Shown piece after piece: positions 52,094 through 60,747 of a DNA stretch of 64,000 nucleotides; the stretch's first letter is position 1, and each line of letters opens with the position of its first letter. The notes under the pieces were generated by a model. It ran no database searches. It was not told the DNA's origin and saw only the letters and a list, made by a program, of their open reading frames with translations. Position numbers and translations under genes: made by a program. This DNA comes from Rhodococcus sp. SMB37 (GTDB lineage Bacteria > Actinomycetota > Actinomycetes > Mycobacteriales > Mycobacteriaceae), in contig NZ_SLVY01000004.1 of the NCBI RefSeq assembly GCF_004345605.1, positions 186,001-250,000 of the forward strand, given 5' to 3'.

Positions 52094-53493
52094 CGTTCGT
52101 AGCCGGTGTGGATTCGTCCACCCAATCCTGCAAGGTGATGGTGTGCGACGCGGACACCGGCGCCGTGGTTCGGGAAGGCCGAGCGACGCACCCGGACGGA
52201 ACTGAGGTGGATCCTCGCGCATGGTCGACGGCGCTCGACGAGGCGATCGCCGCGGCCGGAGGCCTCGAGGACGTCGCCGCGGTGTCGGTGGGTGCGCAGC
52301 AGCACGGAATGGTGTGCCTCGACTCCTCCGGCCAGGTGATCCGAGATGCTCTGCTGTGGAACGACAACCGATCTGCTGTATCGGCGGCGGATCTGGTCCG
52401 CGATCTCGGTGGGCCCGAGGCATGGGCGGACGCCGTCGGAGTAGTGCCGGTCGCCTCGATCACCATTGCCAAAGCCCGCTGGCTCGCAGACCATGAGCCC
52501 GACAATGCCGCGCGCACCGCTGCTTTGTGCCTACCGCACGATTGGTTGACGTGGCGAATTGCAGGCAGCTCCGACCTCGGCGCACTCGCCACCGACCGTA
52601 GCGACGCGAGCGGCACCGGCTACTTCGATGCCACTACCAGCGACTACCGTCGCGATCTGCTCGAACTTGCACTGCGACGGTCGAGTCCGGCGTTGCCGTC
52701 CATTGCCGGGCCTGTCGATTCTGTCGGGGAAACATCATGGGGTGCGCTGCTCGGTCCCGGAGCGGGCGACAATGCTGCCGCGGCACTGGCATTGGATGCC
52801 CGCGAAGGCGACGTCATCGTGTCGATCGGAACATCCGGTGTCGTATGCGCCGTGTCGGCCACTGCGCCTCGCGACCCCGACGGATACGTTGCCGGGTTCG
52901 CCGACGCCACCGGGCGACACCTGCCGCTGGTGTGCACGCTCAACGGGGCCCGGGTGCTCGACGCGACCGCGGCGATGCTCGGCGTAGAGCACGCACAACT
53001 GGCCCGGCTCGCGCTGTCTGCTCCCGCGGGCAGCGGCGGACTCGTGCTCGTGCCGTATCTCGAGGGCGAACGCACCCCGAACCGTCCCGACGCGACGGGC
53101 GCGATCCACGGTCTACGACTGACGAATTCGACGCCCGCCCACCTGGCCCGCGCTGCCGTCGAAGGGTTGCTCTGCTCGCTGGCCGAGGGTATCGACCACA
53201 TCATCGGTCAGGGCACACCGGTGCGGCGGGTACTGATGGTCGGGGGAGGGGCAAGGTCCCAGGCCTTGTGCGAGCTCGCACCGGCGATCTTCGGTCTGCC
53301 GGTGGACGTACCCGAACCGGGCGAGTACGTCGCCCGAGGTGCAGCGCGGCAGGCGGCATGGGTGCTTCGCGGTGGAGACGAACCCCCGAAGTGGGCGGAG
53401 GGCGAGATTCGAGGCTACGAGGCCGACCCGACCCCGCATGTCCGTCAGCGGTACGCCGAAGTGCGAGACCTGACGGACGGTGTCGGCCCCTGA
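52090..53493 (+). CDS. xylB: xylulokinase
   Basis: 467-residue FGGY kinase that phosphorylates D-xylulose. It begins [18 protein letters not shown], has [14 protein letters not shown] and LLWNDNRS (substrate Asp region), [10 protein letters not shown], and [13 protein letters not shown] with [11 protein letters not shown] near the ATP site. Length fits the shorter actinobacterial XylB. With the kinase before it, the operon can use both fructose- and xylulose-yielding polyols. ATG overlaps the previous stop (ATGA). Confidence 0.95.
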   Translation: MTFVAGVDSSTQSCKVMVCDADTGAVVREGRATHPDGTEVDPRAWSTALDEAIAAAGGLEDVAAVSVGAQQHGMVCLDSSGQVIRDALLWNDNRSAVSAADLVRDLGGPEAWADAVGVVPVASITIAKARWLADHEPDNAARTAALCLPHDWLTWRIAGSSDLGALATDRSDASGTGYFDATTSDYRRDLLELALRRSSPALPSIAGPVDSVGETSWGALLGPGAGDNAAAALALDAREGDVIVSIGTSGVVCAVSATAPRDPDGYVAGFADATGRHLPLVCTLNGARVLDATAAMLGVEHAQLARLALSAPAGSGGLVLVPYLEGERTPNRPDATGAIHGLRLTNSTPAHLARAAVEGLLCSLAEGIDHIIGQGTPVRRVLMVGGGARSQALCELAPAIFGLPVDVPEPGEYVARGAARQAAWVLRGGDEPPKWAEGEIRGYEADPTPHVRQRYAEVRDLTDGVGP

Positions 53494-53523
53494 AGCAGGT
53501 TGCCGGTGGCAGACTGGGTAAGT

Positions 53524-54126
53524 ATGGGTGCACGAGGCAGACTTCGGCGGGCGTGGGACGAATTCGTCGGACCCGAAGCGGGGCCGGTGGAGAACACCGT
53601 CACGGCGGGGTTGTCGGTGCTCGGCGCGGTCGCGGCACCGAGACTCTCGCGTCGATCGCGTGACCTGTCCACTGTCGAATCCCTGACGCTTCGCGCCGTC
53701 GCGGTCGACCTGTGGGGTGGGGCGTGGGTGAACAACACTCGTGCGTGTACCCGCTGGTACGAGCGTCCCGCCGCGTCCGACGTCGATCACCTGAAATTTG
53801 CTGTACTGCACGTACATCCGTTCTTGTTCGCGTTGTGGGATCGGGATGAGCCGCACCGCATGCCGGTGTGGCTGTGGGCGGGCGCGCACTACGGCTACAT
53901 GATGGCCGCGACCGTCGCGATTCGTACCGCCCCACGATATCGACGCCCGCTCGGTGCAGCGCTGACCGTGGGCGGCATCGCTCTGGACCGGGTGCTCGGG
54001 CCTTCGCGAATCGCACCCTGGTTCGGGCCGGTGTACTACACCAAACTGCTACTCGGTCACGCCGGGGCGAGCCTGTGGCCAGACCGAGCCCTCTATGAGC
54101 CGCCTGTGCGAGTCGCCGTCGAGTGA
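53524..54126 (+). CDS. membrane-associated hypothetical protein
   Basis: 200 residues of unrecognised family. Moderately hydrophobic segments occur at TAGLSVLGAVAAPRL, VWLWAGAHYGYMMAATVAI and GAALTVGGIALDRVLG; aromatic and charged residues (DEPHRMPVWLW, FGPVYYTKLLLGHAG) alternate with them. It may sit at the membrane. The start is ATG 53524. It begins 30 bp after xylB, but I see no functional tie to it. Confidence 0.65.
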   Translation: MGARGRLRRAWDEFVGPEAGPVENTVTAGLSVLGAVAAPRLSRRSRDLSTVESLTLRAVAVDLWGGAWVNNTRACTRWYERPAASDVDHLKFAVLHVHPFLFALWDRDEPHRMPVWLWAGAHYGYMMAATVAIRTAPRYRRPLGAALTVGGIALDRVLGPSRIAPWFGPVYYTKLLLGHAGASLWPDRALYEPPVRVAVE

Positions 54127-54195
54127 GTGATGAGGTTTCGCTTCGGTGGCGGTCAGTCCATATGACAGCCCCATCGCCTATGAAGGAGCCTTGTG

Positions 54196-54669
54196 ATGCC
54201 TGCCGTCACCCCGTGCCTGTGGTTCGATATGAAGGCCCTGGAAGCTGCCGAGTTCTATACCGGTGTGTTCCCCAATTCGAAGATCCTGAGCACCTCCTAC
54301 TACCCGGAGGACGGGCCGTTCCCGCCCGGTACCGTCCTTACCGTCGAATTCGAACTCGACGGTTCCCGCTTCACCGGTCTGAACGGTGGTCCGCAGTTCA
54401 CGTTCAGTGAGGCCGTATCGTTCAAGATCGACTGCGGTGACCAGGACGAGGTGGACCACTACTGGAACTCGCTCATCGCCGACGGCGGTGAGGAATCGCA
54501 GTGCGGTTGGCTCGAGGATCGGTTCGGGGTGTCGTGGCAGGTGGTGCCGCGACGACTCATGGAACTGCTCACCGACCCCGATCCGAAGGTCGCGGAGCGG
54601 GTCAGCGACGTGATGATGAAGATGCACAAGATCGAGATTGCGCAGCTCGAGGAGGCAGCGCGCGGCTGA
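54196..54669 (+). CDS. PhnB-like VOC-family protein
   Basis: 157-residue VOC-fold protein of the PhnB/3-dmu-9 subgroup: PCLWFDMKALEAAEFYTGVFPNS, LTVEFELDGSRFTGLNGG, SFKIDCGDQDEVDHYWNSL, CGWLEDRFGVSWQVVP. Members are often misnamed demethylubiquinone methyltransferases; enzymatic activity is unproven. ATG 54196 has GAAGGAG 7 nt upstream. Confidence 0.9.
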   Translation: MPAVTPCLWFDMKALEAAEFYTGVFPNSKILSTSYYPEDGPFPPGTVLTVEFELDGSRFTGLNGGPQFTFSEAVSFKIDCGDQDEVDHYWNSLIADGGEESQCGWLEDRFGVSWQVVPRRLMELLTDPDPKVAERVSDVMMKMHKIEIAQLEEAARG

Positions 54670-54695
54670 TTGCACCGCAACCGAGTCGCCGGGTG

Positions 54696-54701
54696 TAACT
54701 T
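54696..54701 (+). promoter_or_regulatory. -10 box of a likely leaderless transcript (MFS gene)
   Basis: TAACTT lies 8 nt before ATG 54710, in a 40-bp gap without a Shine-Dalgarno sequence. Confidence 0.4.
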
Positions 54702-54709
54702 CCCGATCC

Positions 54710-56029
54710 ATGACCACGCGCACCCAGCGGCTCGACGAGCTGCCGTTCACCGCCAAACATCGTCGGCTGTTGGGCGGATCCGGCGTCGGGTGGGCGCTCG
54801 ACGCGATGGACGTCGGTCTCATCTCCTTCGTCATGGCGGCGTTGGCGGTCCAGTGGAATCTGTCGTCCACCCAGTTGTCGTGGATCGGCTCCATCGGATT
54901 CCTCGGCATGGCGATCGGTGCGTCTGTCGGTGGTCTACTCGCCGACCGCATCGGCCGCCGGCAGGTGTTCGCCATGACGCTCCTCGTCTACGGGCTGGCG
55001 ACGGGCGCCGCGGCGTTGTCCACGTCGGTCGCGATGCTCATCGCCCTTCGTTTCGTCGTCGGACTGGGGCTCGGCGCCGAACTTCCGGTCGCGTCGACAC
55101 TGGTCAGCGAGTTTGCGCCGCGCAAGATCCGTGGTCGCGTGGTGGTGGCGCTCGAAGCCTTCTGGGCTGCCGGGTGGCTTCTTGCAGCACTGATCGGGTA
55201 CTTCGTCGTGCCGTTGAACGACGACGGGTGGCGGTGGGCGCTTGCGATCGGCCTCGTTCCGGCCGCGTACGCGCTCGTCGTGCGTCTCGGGCTGCCGGAA
55301 TCGGTGCGGTTCCTCGAGAGCAAGGGGCGCTACGCGGACGCCGAGGCCATCGTCCGTGACTACGAACGCTCGGCGGGAGTCGTGGCCCCGGGAGAGGGGA
55401 TCGTCGACGCACCGGCCGAGCCCGCGCCGACCGAGGTGCCGCGGCGATCGATCTGGGACGAGGGACTGCGTGCTCGCACCGCCGCGCTGTGGATCGTCTG
55501 GTTCGGCATCAACTTCTCGTACTACGGCGCGTTCATCTGGTTGCCGAGCCTGCTCGTCGCACAGGGCTTCGATCTGGTCACTTCGTTCGGTTACACGCTG
55601 ATCATCACCCTTGCCCAGCTACCCGGCTACGGCGTCGCCGCATGGTTGATCGAGGTGTGGGGCAGGCGCATCACCCTGGCGGCGTTCCTCGCGGGATCGG
55701 CCGTGTCGGCGGCCCTGTTCGGACTGGCCGACACACCCGCAACGATCATCGCCGCCGGCATGGCCTTGTCGTTCTTCAACCTCGGTGCGTGGGGTGCGCT
55801 GTACGCGATCGGGCCGGAGATGTACCCGACTCCGGTACGCGGATCTGGCACGGGTGCAGCCGCAGCGTTCGGCCGACTCGCGTCGATCATTGCCCCGCTC
55901 CTGGTGCCGTTGCTACTCGATGGCGGCGGCAACGCCCTGGTCTTCGGCACCTTCGCGGCGGCGTTCGTCGTCGCGGCAGTCGCCGCGTTCACACTGCCGG
56001 AACGTGCCCGGGTAGCGCTCGAGGACTGA
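54710..56029 (+). CDS. MFS transporter, sugar/aromatic-acid porter type
   Basis: 439-residue twelve-helix transporter. The loop 2-3 motif GLLADRIGRRQ and ELPVASTLVSEFAPRKIRGR (helix 4-5 sugar-porter motif) are intact; LPESVRFLESKGRYADAEAIV is the central loop. FDLVTSFGYTLIITLAQLPGYG lies in the second half. The group includes porters of aromatic acids and nicotinate; the substrate here is unknown. The gene is solitary, convergent with a VOC gene. Confidence 0.93.
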   Translation: MTTRTQRLDELPFTAKHRRLLGGSGVGWALDAMDVGLISFVMAALAVQWNLSSTQLSWIGSIGFLGMAIGASVGGLLADRIGRRQVFAMTLLVYGLATGAAALSTSVAMLIALRFVVGLGLGAELPVASTLVSEFAPRKIRGRVVVALEAFWAAGWLLAALIGYFVVPLNDDGWRWALAIGLVPAAYALVVRLGLPESVRFLESKGRYADAEAIVRDYERSAGVVAPGEGIVDAPAEPAPTEVPRRSIWDEGLRARTAALWIVWFGINFSYYGAFIWLPSLLVAQGFDLVTSFGYTLIITLAQLPGYGVAAWLIEVWGRRITLAAFLAGSAVSAALFGLADTPATIIAAGMALSFFNLGAWGALYAIGPEMYPTPVRGSGTGAAAAFGRLASIIAPLLVPLLLDGGGNALVFGTFAAAFVVAAVAAFTLPERARVALED

Positions 56030-56057
56030 GACGTGTCGTGAAACCCGAGGTCCGCCC

Positions 56058-56480
56058 TCAGCCAGTGGTTCGTGACCGCGACATGATGCGGGGCCGATGG
56101 GCTCGAACATCCACAGGGCGTCCATCGGGATCGAAGGTTGTCATCGTCCATTGCGTGGGCAGTGTCTCGATCTGGCCGACCGGCAACCCGGCGCGCAGGA
56201 TCTGTTCGCGAACCTCACACAGCTGGGCGTGTGTCCGCACGCGCAACCCCCAACCTGCCTTGCCGAGGGAATCGAGGTCCTTTGTGGGGGCGATAGCAGC
56301 TTCGACGATCATCAGGTGGTCGTCCCCGCCGACATCGATGACTGCGATCCGAGGACCGGAAGGCGTTGCGGCGCGCTCGAATGCGAGCACTGCGCCGAGT
56401 AATTCCGTGTAATACGTCACGAGCCGGTCGAGGTCGTTCGTGGACAGCGTCAGATGGTTGATTCCGAAGAGATCGGGCAT
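56058..56480 (-). CDS. glyoxalase/VOC-family protein
   Basis: 140-residue VOC protein: LFGINHLTLSTNDLDRLVTYYTELLGAVL at the start, VIDVGGDDHLMIVEA mid-protein and TTFDPDGRPVDVRAH at the end. His and Glu at metal-ligand positions (INHLTL, LMIVEA) suggest a metal site, unlike in the PhnB type. The start is ATG 56480, with TACAGT 9 nt upstream. The substrate is unknown. Confidence 0.85.
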   Translation of the reverse strand: MPDLFGINHLTLSTNDLDRLVTYYTELLGAVLAFERAATPSGPRIAVIDVGGDDHLMIVEAAIAPTKDLDSLGKAGWGLRVRTHAQLCEVREQILRAGLPVGQIETLPTQWTMTTFDPDGRPVDVRAHRPRIMSRSRTTG

Positions 56481-56547
56481 GGTGGGCCAACTGTAGTCCA
56501 GTGATGGACTGCTCGTGAGGCCCGATTCGGAACTGGTTGTACCGGCT

Positions 56548-57024
56548 GTCAAGGTGAGACTTCGGCGACGACGCGTCGGCCAGCGGGCGCGACGACGCCG
56601 GGTTCTGACCCGTGTACAGGCCTCGGTCGACCACCACGTGTGGTTCCCACGCATCGCCGGACGAGAACAGCGCGCCGGCCTCCTGGAGCCGGTCCTGCCG
56701 CACCAGGGGGCCTTGTCGGCGTACCTCCTCGAGGTTCGTGAAGGACGTCAATCGGTAGCCTTCGAACAATCAGCGCCCTCCTGACGCGAACGCGGGCAGC
56801 GGCGCTGCGGGTGCGTGGCATACCGTCGCGCCGATCTTGTCGGACTCGACGAAATGCCGCACGAGTTCACCGAATCGTTCGTCGACGGCACGGTGTAGCC
56901 GGCCTCGGTGAATGTGGGTGTAGGGCTCCACGAGTTCTTCAGCCCAGAAACCCGTGGGATGACGGGTGCCGTCCTGGAGAGTCCAGTGATCGGCTGCGCT
57001 GACGACGAACAGGACATCGGTCAT
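56548..57024 (-). pseudogene. DJ-1/PfpI family (type 1 glutamine amidotransferase-like), broken
   Basis: The start (MTDVLFVVSAADHWTLQDGT, then HPTGFWAEELVEPYT) is typical of this family of about 220 residues. After it the frame shifts (the next conserved FTEAGYTV is in another frame), and the roughly 90 residues before ERFGELVRHFVESDK are missing. That segment retains the nucleophile motif VCHAPAA. The frame is then lost again, and the family C-terminus FEGYRLTSFTNLEE through VVDRGLYTGQNPASS appears in a different frame. So there are at least two deletions and two frameshifts. The ribosome site GAAAGGA remains. Confidence 0.8.
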
Positions 57025-57158
57025 GGAGTTTCCTTTCGCGGGGCGTACGGATGACGTACCCACTATGGGTTCCGGCGACACGGAACAGCCCGAGACGATC
57101 GTCGGGTCCGAACCGCAACCCGGCGATCGTGACGGAACTGCCGCTACGCGGGGGGCGA

Positions 57159-58118
57159 TCAGACGCCGACCACGTCCTGCGCAATGGCAGCCAGACGGGT
57201 CTGAGCAGCCGAGACAACGCCGTGCCGCGCCTTGTGGGCTTCCTCGTATGCCACGATGGCGCGAATGTCTGCGGGCTCGGTCAGCTCTTTGACCGCCTCC
57301 ACGGCCTTGGGGACGGTGAGATCGTCGTAGTCAAGGATCGGCAATTCCTCCGGGGCCAGAACTCCCGATTGGCTCCGGACCGTGTGCAGGGCGTCTGCCG
57401 CCCCCTGTGCCCCCTCGCGCCGGCTCACGCGCTCGGCTGTCTCGAGGGCCGCGTCGCGCGACGCACCGATCGTCGTGGCTGCGACGTCACCGGCATGCGC
57501 GCTGCGCGAGAGCAGCGATTCGATTCGGGGTCGCGTCGAGCGTGCGACATCGATCGCACGGTCGATTCCGCGGGCGGACCAGGTGACCGGCGTATTGACC
57601 AGCCGCACCGCCGCACCGGCCGCAGCCTGGAGGAGAGTGCGGCGCAGAGCCGTGGGGCCACCGAGGGCTTCCTCCGCGAGGACGGTGGTCAGCCATTCCA
57701 CCGTGGCCGTGTGGGGCGTGATCAGGCGGTCGGCCAGCGACACGATGGGCATTTGGTTGTCCGCGGTGGCCAGCGCCTTCACGTATCGGGCACGGTCGAG
57801 CAGCTCATGCTCGAGCGCGAGGTCCGACAACAGCGCTTCGTCGAACGGCTGAGCCTGCTCTGCAAGGGTTTTCACCATGACGGCAGCTCGGCCGAGGAAC
57901 GGCCCCACGACATCCGGGAACCCACCGAGGTCGCGGAGGGCTTCTTCGACGGCAATCGCGCGGATCCGGCAGTTCTCCGCGTTCTCGGTCAGTTCCTTGC
58001 GTACCGCTTCGGTACGGGCCTGAGCGACGCGGGTCTCGGCAACCTGAGTCTCGGCATGGGTCAGTTCGTGGAGTGTGCGCAACTGTGTGAGCAACGCGGC
58101 GGTACGGTTCTCGGTCAT
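57159..58118 (-). CDS. ferritin-like domain-containing protein
   Basis: 319 residues, all helical. The N-terminal half (LRTLHELTHAETQVAETRVAQARTEAV, then DLALEHELLDRARYVKALA and LITPHTATVEWLTTVLAEEALGG) has the Glu/His pattern of a four-helix ferritin-like bundle, as in a group restricted to Actinobacteria. Function and metal content are unproven. ATG 58118 has AAGGAGG upstream. It is divergent from the clpP pair across 222 bp. Confidence 0.85.
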   Translation of the reverse strand: MTENRTAALLTQLRTLHELTHAETQVAETRVAQARTEAVRKELTENAENCRIRAIAVEEALRDLGGFPDVVGPFLGRAAVMVKTLAEQAQPFDEALLSDLALEHELLDRARYVKALATADNQMPIVSLADRLITPHTATVEWLTTVLAEEALGGPTALRRTLLQAAAGAAVRLVNTPVTWSARGIDRAIDVARSTRPRIESLLSRSAHAGDVAATTIGASRDAALETAERVSRREGAQGAADALHTVRSQSGVLAPEELPILDYDDLTVPKAVEAVKELTEPADIRAIVAYEEAHKARHGVVSAAQTRLAAIAQDVVGV

Positions 58119-58283
58119 CGTGCGTTCGCCTCCTTCGCACTGGAAGAGTCGGTGATCTACCGACGAATTCACATCGATCGAAAACTCGACGTGACAACTC
58201 TCGACTACCCGGATCCGGGCCTCCCAACGCTTGTGTGACCGATGGCACATGTTTCGGGGCGGAGGCCGCGCTCCGGGGGCGCC

Positions 58284-58300
58284 GTCTGCCCTGGGCGGAC
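58284..58300. promoter_or_regulatory. PopR-like operator upstream of the clpP pair
   Basis: GTCTGCC-CTG-GGCGGAC, symmetric at 6 of 7 positions, 41-57 bp upstream of the first clpP start. From memory, Streptomyces PopR sites are TTCTGCC-N3-GGCAGAA; this shares TCTGCC-N3-GGCRGA with the same spacing. I found one copy only. Confidence 0.5.
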
Positions 58301-58340
58301 AAACGGACCGATTCACGCCGACGGCGGCGAGGGTGGTTGC

Positions 58341-58970
58341 ATGGCAACGAATGGAACATCCACGTATCGCGACACCCTCGTCGAAAGACTCTTCCGGCAC
58401 CGCACTCTCCTCCTCACCGGCGAAGTCGACGACGAGATGGCCGAACGAGTCTGCTCGGAACTGGTGCTCCTCGCCAACGACGACGACAGGCGCGACATCG
58501 TCCTCCACATCAACTCTCCGGGAGGATCGGTCCTCGCCGGGATGGCGATCTACGACACCATGCGGCTGATTCCCAACGACGTCGTCACTGTCGCGGTCGG
58601 TTTCGCCGCGAGCATGGGTCAGGTGCTCCTGGCGTCGGGATCGAAAGGTAAGCGGCTGAGCTTGCCGCACAGTCGCATCATGATGCACCAGCCGTCCGCC
58701 GGGTTCGCCGGTACGGCAGTCGACATCGCTATCCAGGCCGAGCACCTCGAATACATGAAGCAGCAGTCGCAGCAGATCCTCGCCGACGCCACGGGGCGTT
58801 CGGTGGAGGAGATCACCCGCGACAGTGACCGCGACCGGTGGTTCACCGCAGATCAGGCTCGCGAGTACGGCATCGTCGACGCCGTCGTGGGCTCGCTGCA
58901 AGAAATCGCCCCGTTTGCGGCGACACGTCCGCTCGGGTTGTTCGCCGATCGGCGGGAGGGCGTCCGATGA
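58341..58970 (+). CDS. clpP: ATP-dependent Clp protease proteolytic subunit (first of pair)
   Basis: 209-residue ClpP peptidase. The catalytic triad is in place: Ser91 in FAASMGQ, His116 in IMMHQPSAG and Asp in DRDRW. The substrate-cleft motif NSPGGSV is intact. ATG 58341 is the first good start; the frame continues upstream without one. The stop overlaps the second clpP start (ATGA). No clpX or clpC lies adjacent, so this is probably an extra pair like Streptomyces clpP3-clpP4, not the housekeeping one. Confidence 0.94.
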   Translation: MATNGTSTYRDTLVERLFRHRTLLLTGEVDDEMAERVCSELVLLANDDDRRDIVLHINSPGGSVLAGMAIYDTMRLIPNDVVTVAVGFAASMGQVLLASGSKGKRLSLPHSRIMMHQPSAGFAGTAVDIAIQAEHLEYMKQQSQQILADATGRSVEEITRDSDRDRWFTADQAREYGIVDAVVGSLQEIAPFAATRPLGLFADRREGVR

Positions 58971-59563
58971 ACTCGTACACGATCCCCAACGTCATCGAAC
59001 GCACGCCGGCGGGGGAGAGGTCGTTCGACGTCTTCAGCCGACTCCTCAACGAGCGGATCATCTTCCTCGGCACCGAGATCGACGACGGTGTCGCGAATGT
59101 CGTGATGGCCCAGATGCTGCACCTCGAAGCCGAGTCGCCCGACCGGGAGATCGGGCTGTACGTCAACTCGCCGGGTGGATCGACCACAGCGATGCTCGCG
59201 ATCTACGACACCATGCAGTTCCTGCGGGCCGGGGTCGCGACCTACTGCATGGGGCAAGCTGCGTCGGCCGCGGCTGTTCTCCTGGCTGCCGGCACAAAAG
59301 GACGACGGCATGTGCTCGCGCATTCGAGAGTGCTGCTCCATCAGCCATCGTCGCAGGGTCAGGGCACCATCTCCGATCTCGCGTTGCAGGCCGCGGAGGT
59401 GATGCGGGTACGCGCACAGACCGAGGAGATACTTTCGGCGCACACCGGGCGCGACGTGGAGCAACTTCGCCGCGACACCGACCGCGACCGCATCTTCGTT
59501 CCGGAAGAGGCCGTCGCCTACGGGCTCGCCGACCACATCATCGTCAACCGCGACGATGGCTAG
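58967..59563 (+). CDS. clpP: ATP-dependent Clp protease proteolytic subunit (second of pair)
   Basis: 198-residue ClpP. Ser100 in GQAASAAAV, His125 in [12 protein letters not shown] and Asp in DRDRIF form the triad; NSPGGST is intact. The start [21 protein letters not shown] is the processing region typical of ClpP2-like subunits. It would form a mixed tetradecamer with the preceding product and dock to a Clp ATPase encoded elsewhere. Confidence 0.94.
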   Translation: MNSYTIPNVIERTPAGERSFDVFSRLLNERIIFLGTEIDDGVANVVMAQMLHLEAESPDREIGLYVNSPGGSTTAMLAIYDTMQFLRAGVATYCMGQAASAAAVLLAAGTKGRRHVLAHSRVLLHQPSSQGQGTISDLALQAAEVMRVRAQTEEILSAHTGRDVEQLRRDTDRDRIFVPEEAVAYGLADHIIVNRDDG

Positions 59564-59583
59564 GACAGTGAGAACGAGGCGTG

Positions 59584-60081
59584 TCAGGGCACTGTGTACT
59601 CGGAGGAACAATCGAGTGTGGTGACGTCCTGCCCGTTGTCTGCAGTGTTGGTGACCCGTGCGACGGCGGTGATGCGACCCGGGCCCGTCTCCTGCACCGG
59701 CACGGTGAGGGTCGTCTCACCCGCTCCGACTCGTGCTGAGGTGTCGCCGACACCGCTGATCCCGCTGTCGAGATTCGCCCAGGTCACCGACGCGGCCTGT
59801 GTGTACGGTGCCGTGGTCTGCGACCGTGTGTGGAACGTGAACCGCACCAGCCCGCCCTCCTGAGAGGAGACCGTCACGTCGCTGGTGTCGGTGCGGTCGA
59901 ATTGGTTGGGGTCGGGGTATTCGATGCTGCAGAACGGTGTTTCGACGGGATCGGCCGGTGGATCGAGGTCGAGGGACCCCAGAGGGTTCGCGTGGGCGGC
60001 GCCTGCGCTCAGTGTCAGAGCAGCAGCAGCGGTGGCGGCGACGAACGAGGTGACGACGAGACCGGGAGCCTTCCGGTACAT
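59584..60081 (-). CDS. secreted protein, Ig-like fold suspected
   Basis: 165 residues. A signal peptide (TSFVAATAAAALTLSAGAAHA) is followed by a domain with two cysteines (FCSIEY and LDCSSEY) and beta-rich composition. It contains VTWANLDSGISG and is similar in layout to the exported protein at 15242-15664. Function is unknown. AAGGAG lies before ATG 60081. It is convergent with the clpP pair. Confidence 0.78.
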   Translation of the reverse strand: MYRKAPGLVVTSFVAATAAAALTLSAGAAHANPLGSLDLDPPADPVETPFCSIEYPDPNQFDRTDTSDVTVSSQEGGLVRFTFHTRSQTTAPYTQAASVTWANLDSGISGVGDTSARVGAGETTLTVPVQETGPGRITAVARVTNTADNGQDVTTLDCSSEYTVP

Positions 60082-60103
60082 GCCTCTCCTTCACGAGTCG
60101 GCA

Positions 60104-60119
60104 ACGTGAGTTCTCACGT
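60104..60119. promoter_or_regulatory. ACGTGAG-TT-CTCACGT palindrome before the secreted-protein gene
   Basis: Perfect 7-bp inverted repeat with a 2-nt centre, 23 nt upstream of ATG 60081 (minus strand). It could be an operator or a 5'-UTR hairpin; no regulator is indicated. Confidence 0.4.
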
Positions 60120-60213
60120 GTGGATGGTTGCTTGCCCTGCCGATTGTGACACTGTGCAACGAATCCGGAGACCGAAGTGTCGAAATCTGTTGATTCGCTT
60201 CACGGATCAGCAG

Positions 60214-60561
60214 TCAGGCCGCGCGCAGTTCCACGGTTGTCTGCTGCGTGGTCCCGATCGCGCGATGTGCAGACATGCGGCGAATTCCCTGCTCGAGGAG
60301 CTGCTCCACCGGCATACCCAGCGCATTGCAGACAGAACCGAGTATCTCCGACGACGGGTCTTTGCGCCCGCGCTCGATCTCGGACAGATACTGCTTCGAC
60401 ATCCCCACTGCGCGGGCGACATCGTCGAGGCTGCGGTCCTGGTCGCGCCGCTCGTTGCGGAGGACCTCGCCGTAGACCTGACGCAGAAGCCGCGGCTCCC
60501 GGGCGGCGCGCGCGGCTCCGAGATCGACGACGTTCCGTGGCTCCGGTTCCATGCGGTCCAT
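60214..60561 (-). CDS. ClgR/PopR-like XRE regulator with Ala-Ala C-terminus
   Basis: 115 residues. The helix-turn-helix LRNERRDQDRSLDDVARAVGMSKQYLSEIERGRKDPSSEIL, then VCNALGMPVEQLLEQG, is very like ClgR and PopR, activators of Clp protease genes. The C-terminus ends VELRAA. In Streptomyces PopR, as I recall, two terminal alanines are needed for its ClpP-dependent degradation. Its location 650 bp beyond the clpP pair suggests that it controls that pair. It is also divergent from the allantoin operon, so control of that operon is an alternative. The start is ATG 60561 or 60552. Confidence 0.82.
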   Translation of the reverse strand: MDRMEPEPRNVVDLGAARAAREPRLLRQVYGEVLRNERRDQDRSLDDVARAVGMSKQYLSEIERGRKDPSSEILGSVCNALGMPVEQLLEQGIRRMSAHRAIGTTQQTTVELRAA

Positions 60562-60579
60562 TGTCGCGCCGCGGACCGC

Positions 60580-60595
60580 GAAGTGGGCTCACTTC
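60580..60595. promoter_or_regulatory. GAAGTG-GGCT-CACTTC palindrome before the PopR-like gene
   Basis: Perfect 6-bp inverted repeat with a 4-nt centre, 19 nt upstream of ATG 60561 on the minus strand, within the divergent region shared with the allantoin operon. It could be an autoregulatory site, but it does not match the motif upstream of clpP. Confidence 0.4.
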
Positions 60596-60747
60596 CGCTC
60601 TCGACGAACACCGATGCACTTCATGACCACCCTGGCCGAGGCTGTAACCGGTCCGTAACGTCAGTTAACGGAACGCATGACCTGCCCTCGATACCGTCGG
60701 TGCATCACGCCGTATACAGCGGTGGATGCAGGACAGGAGTGGTCGGC

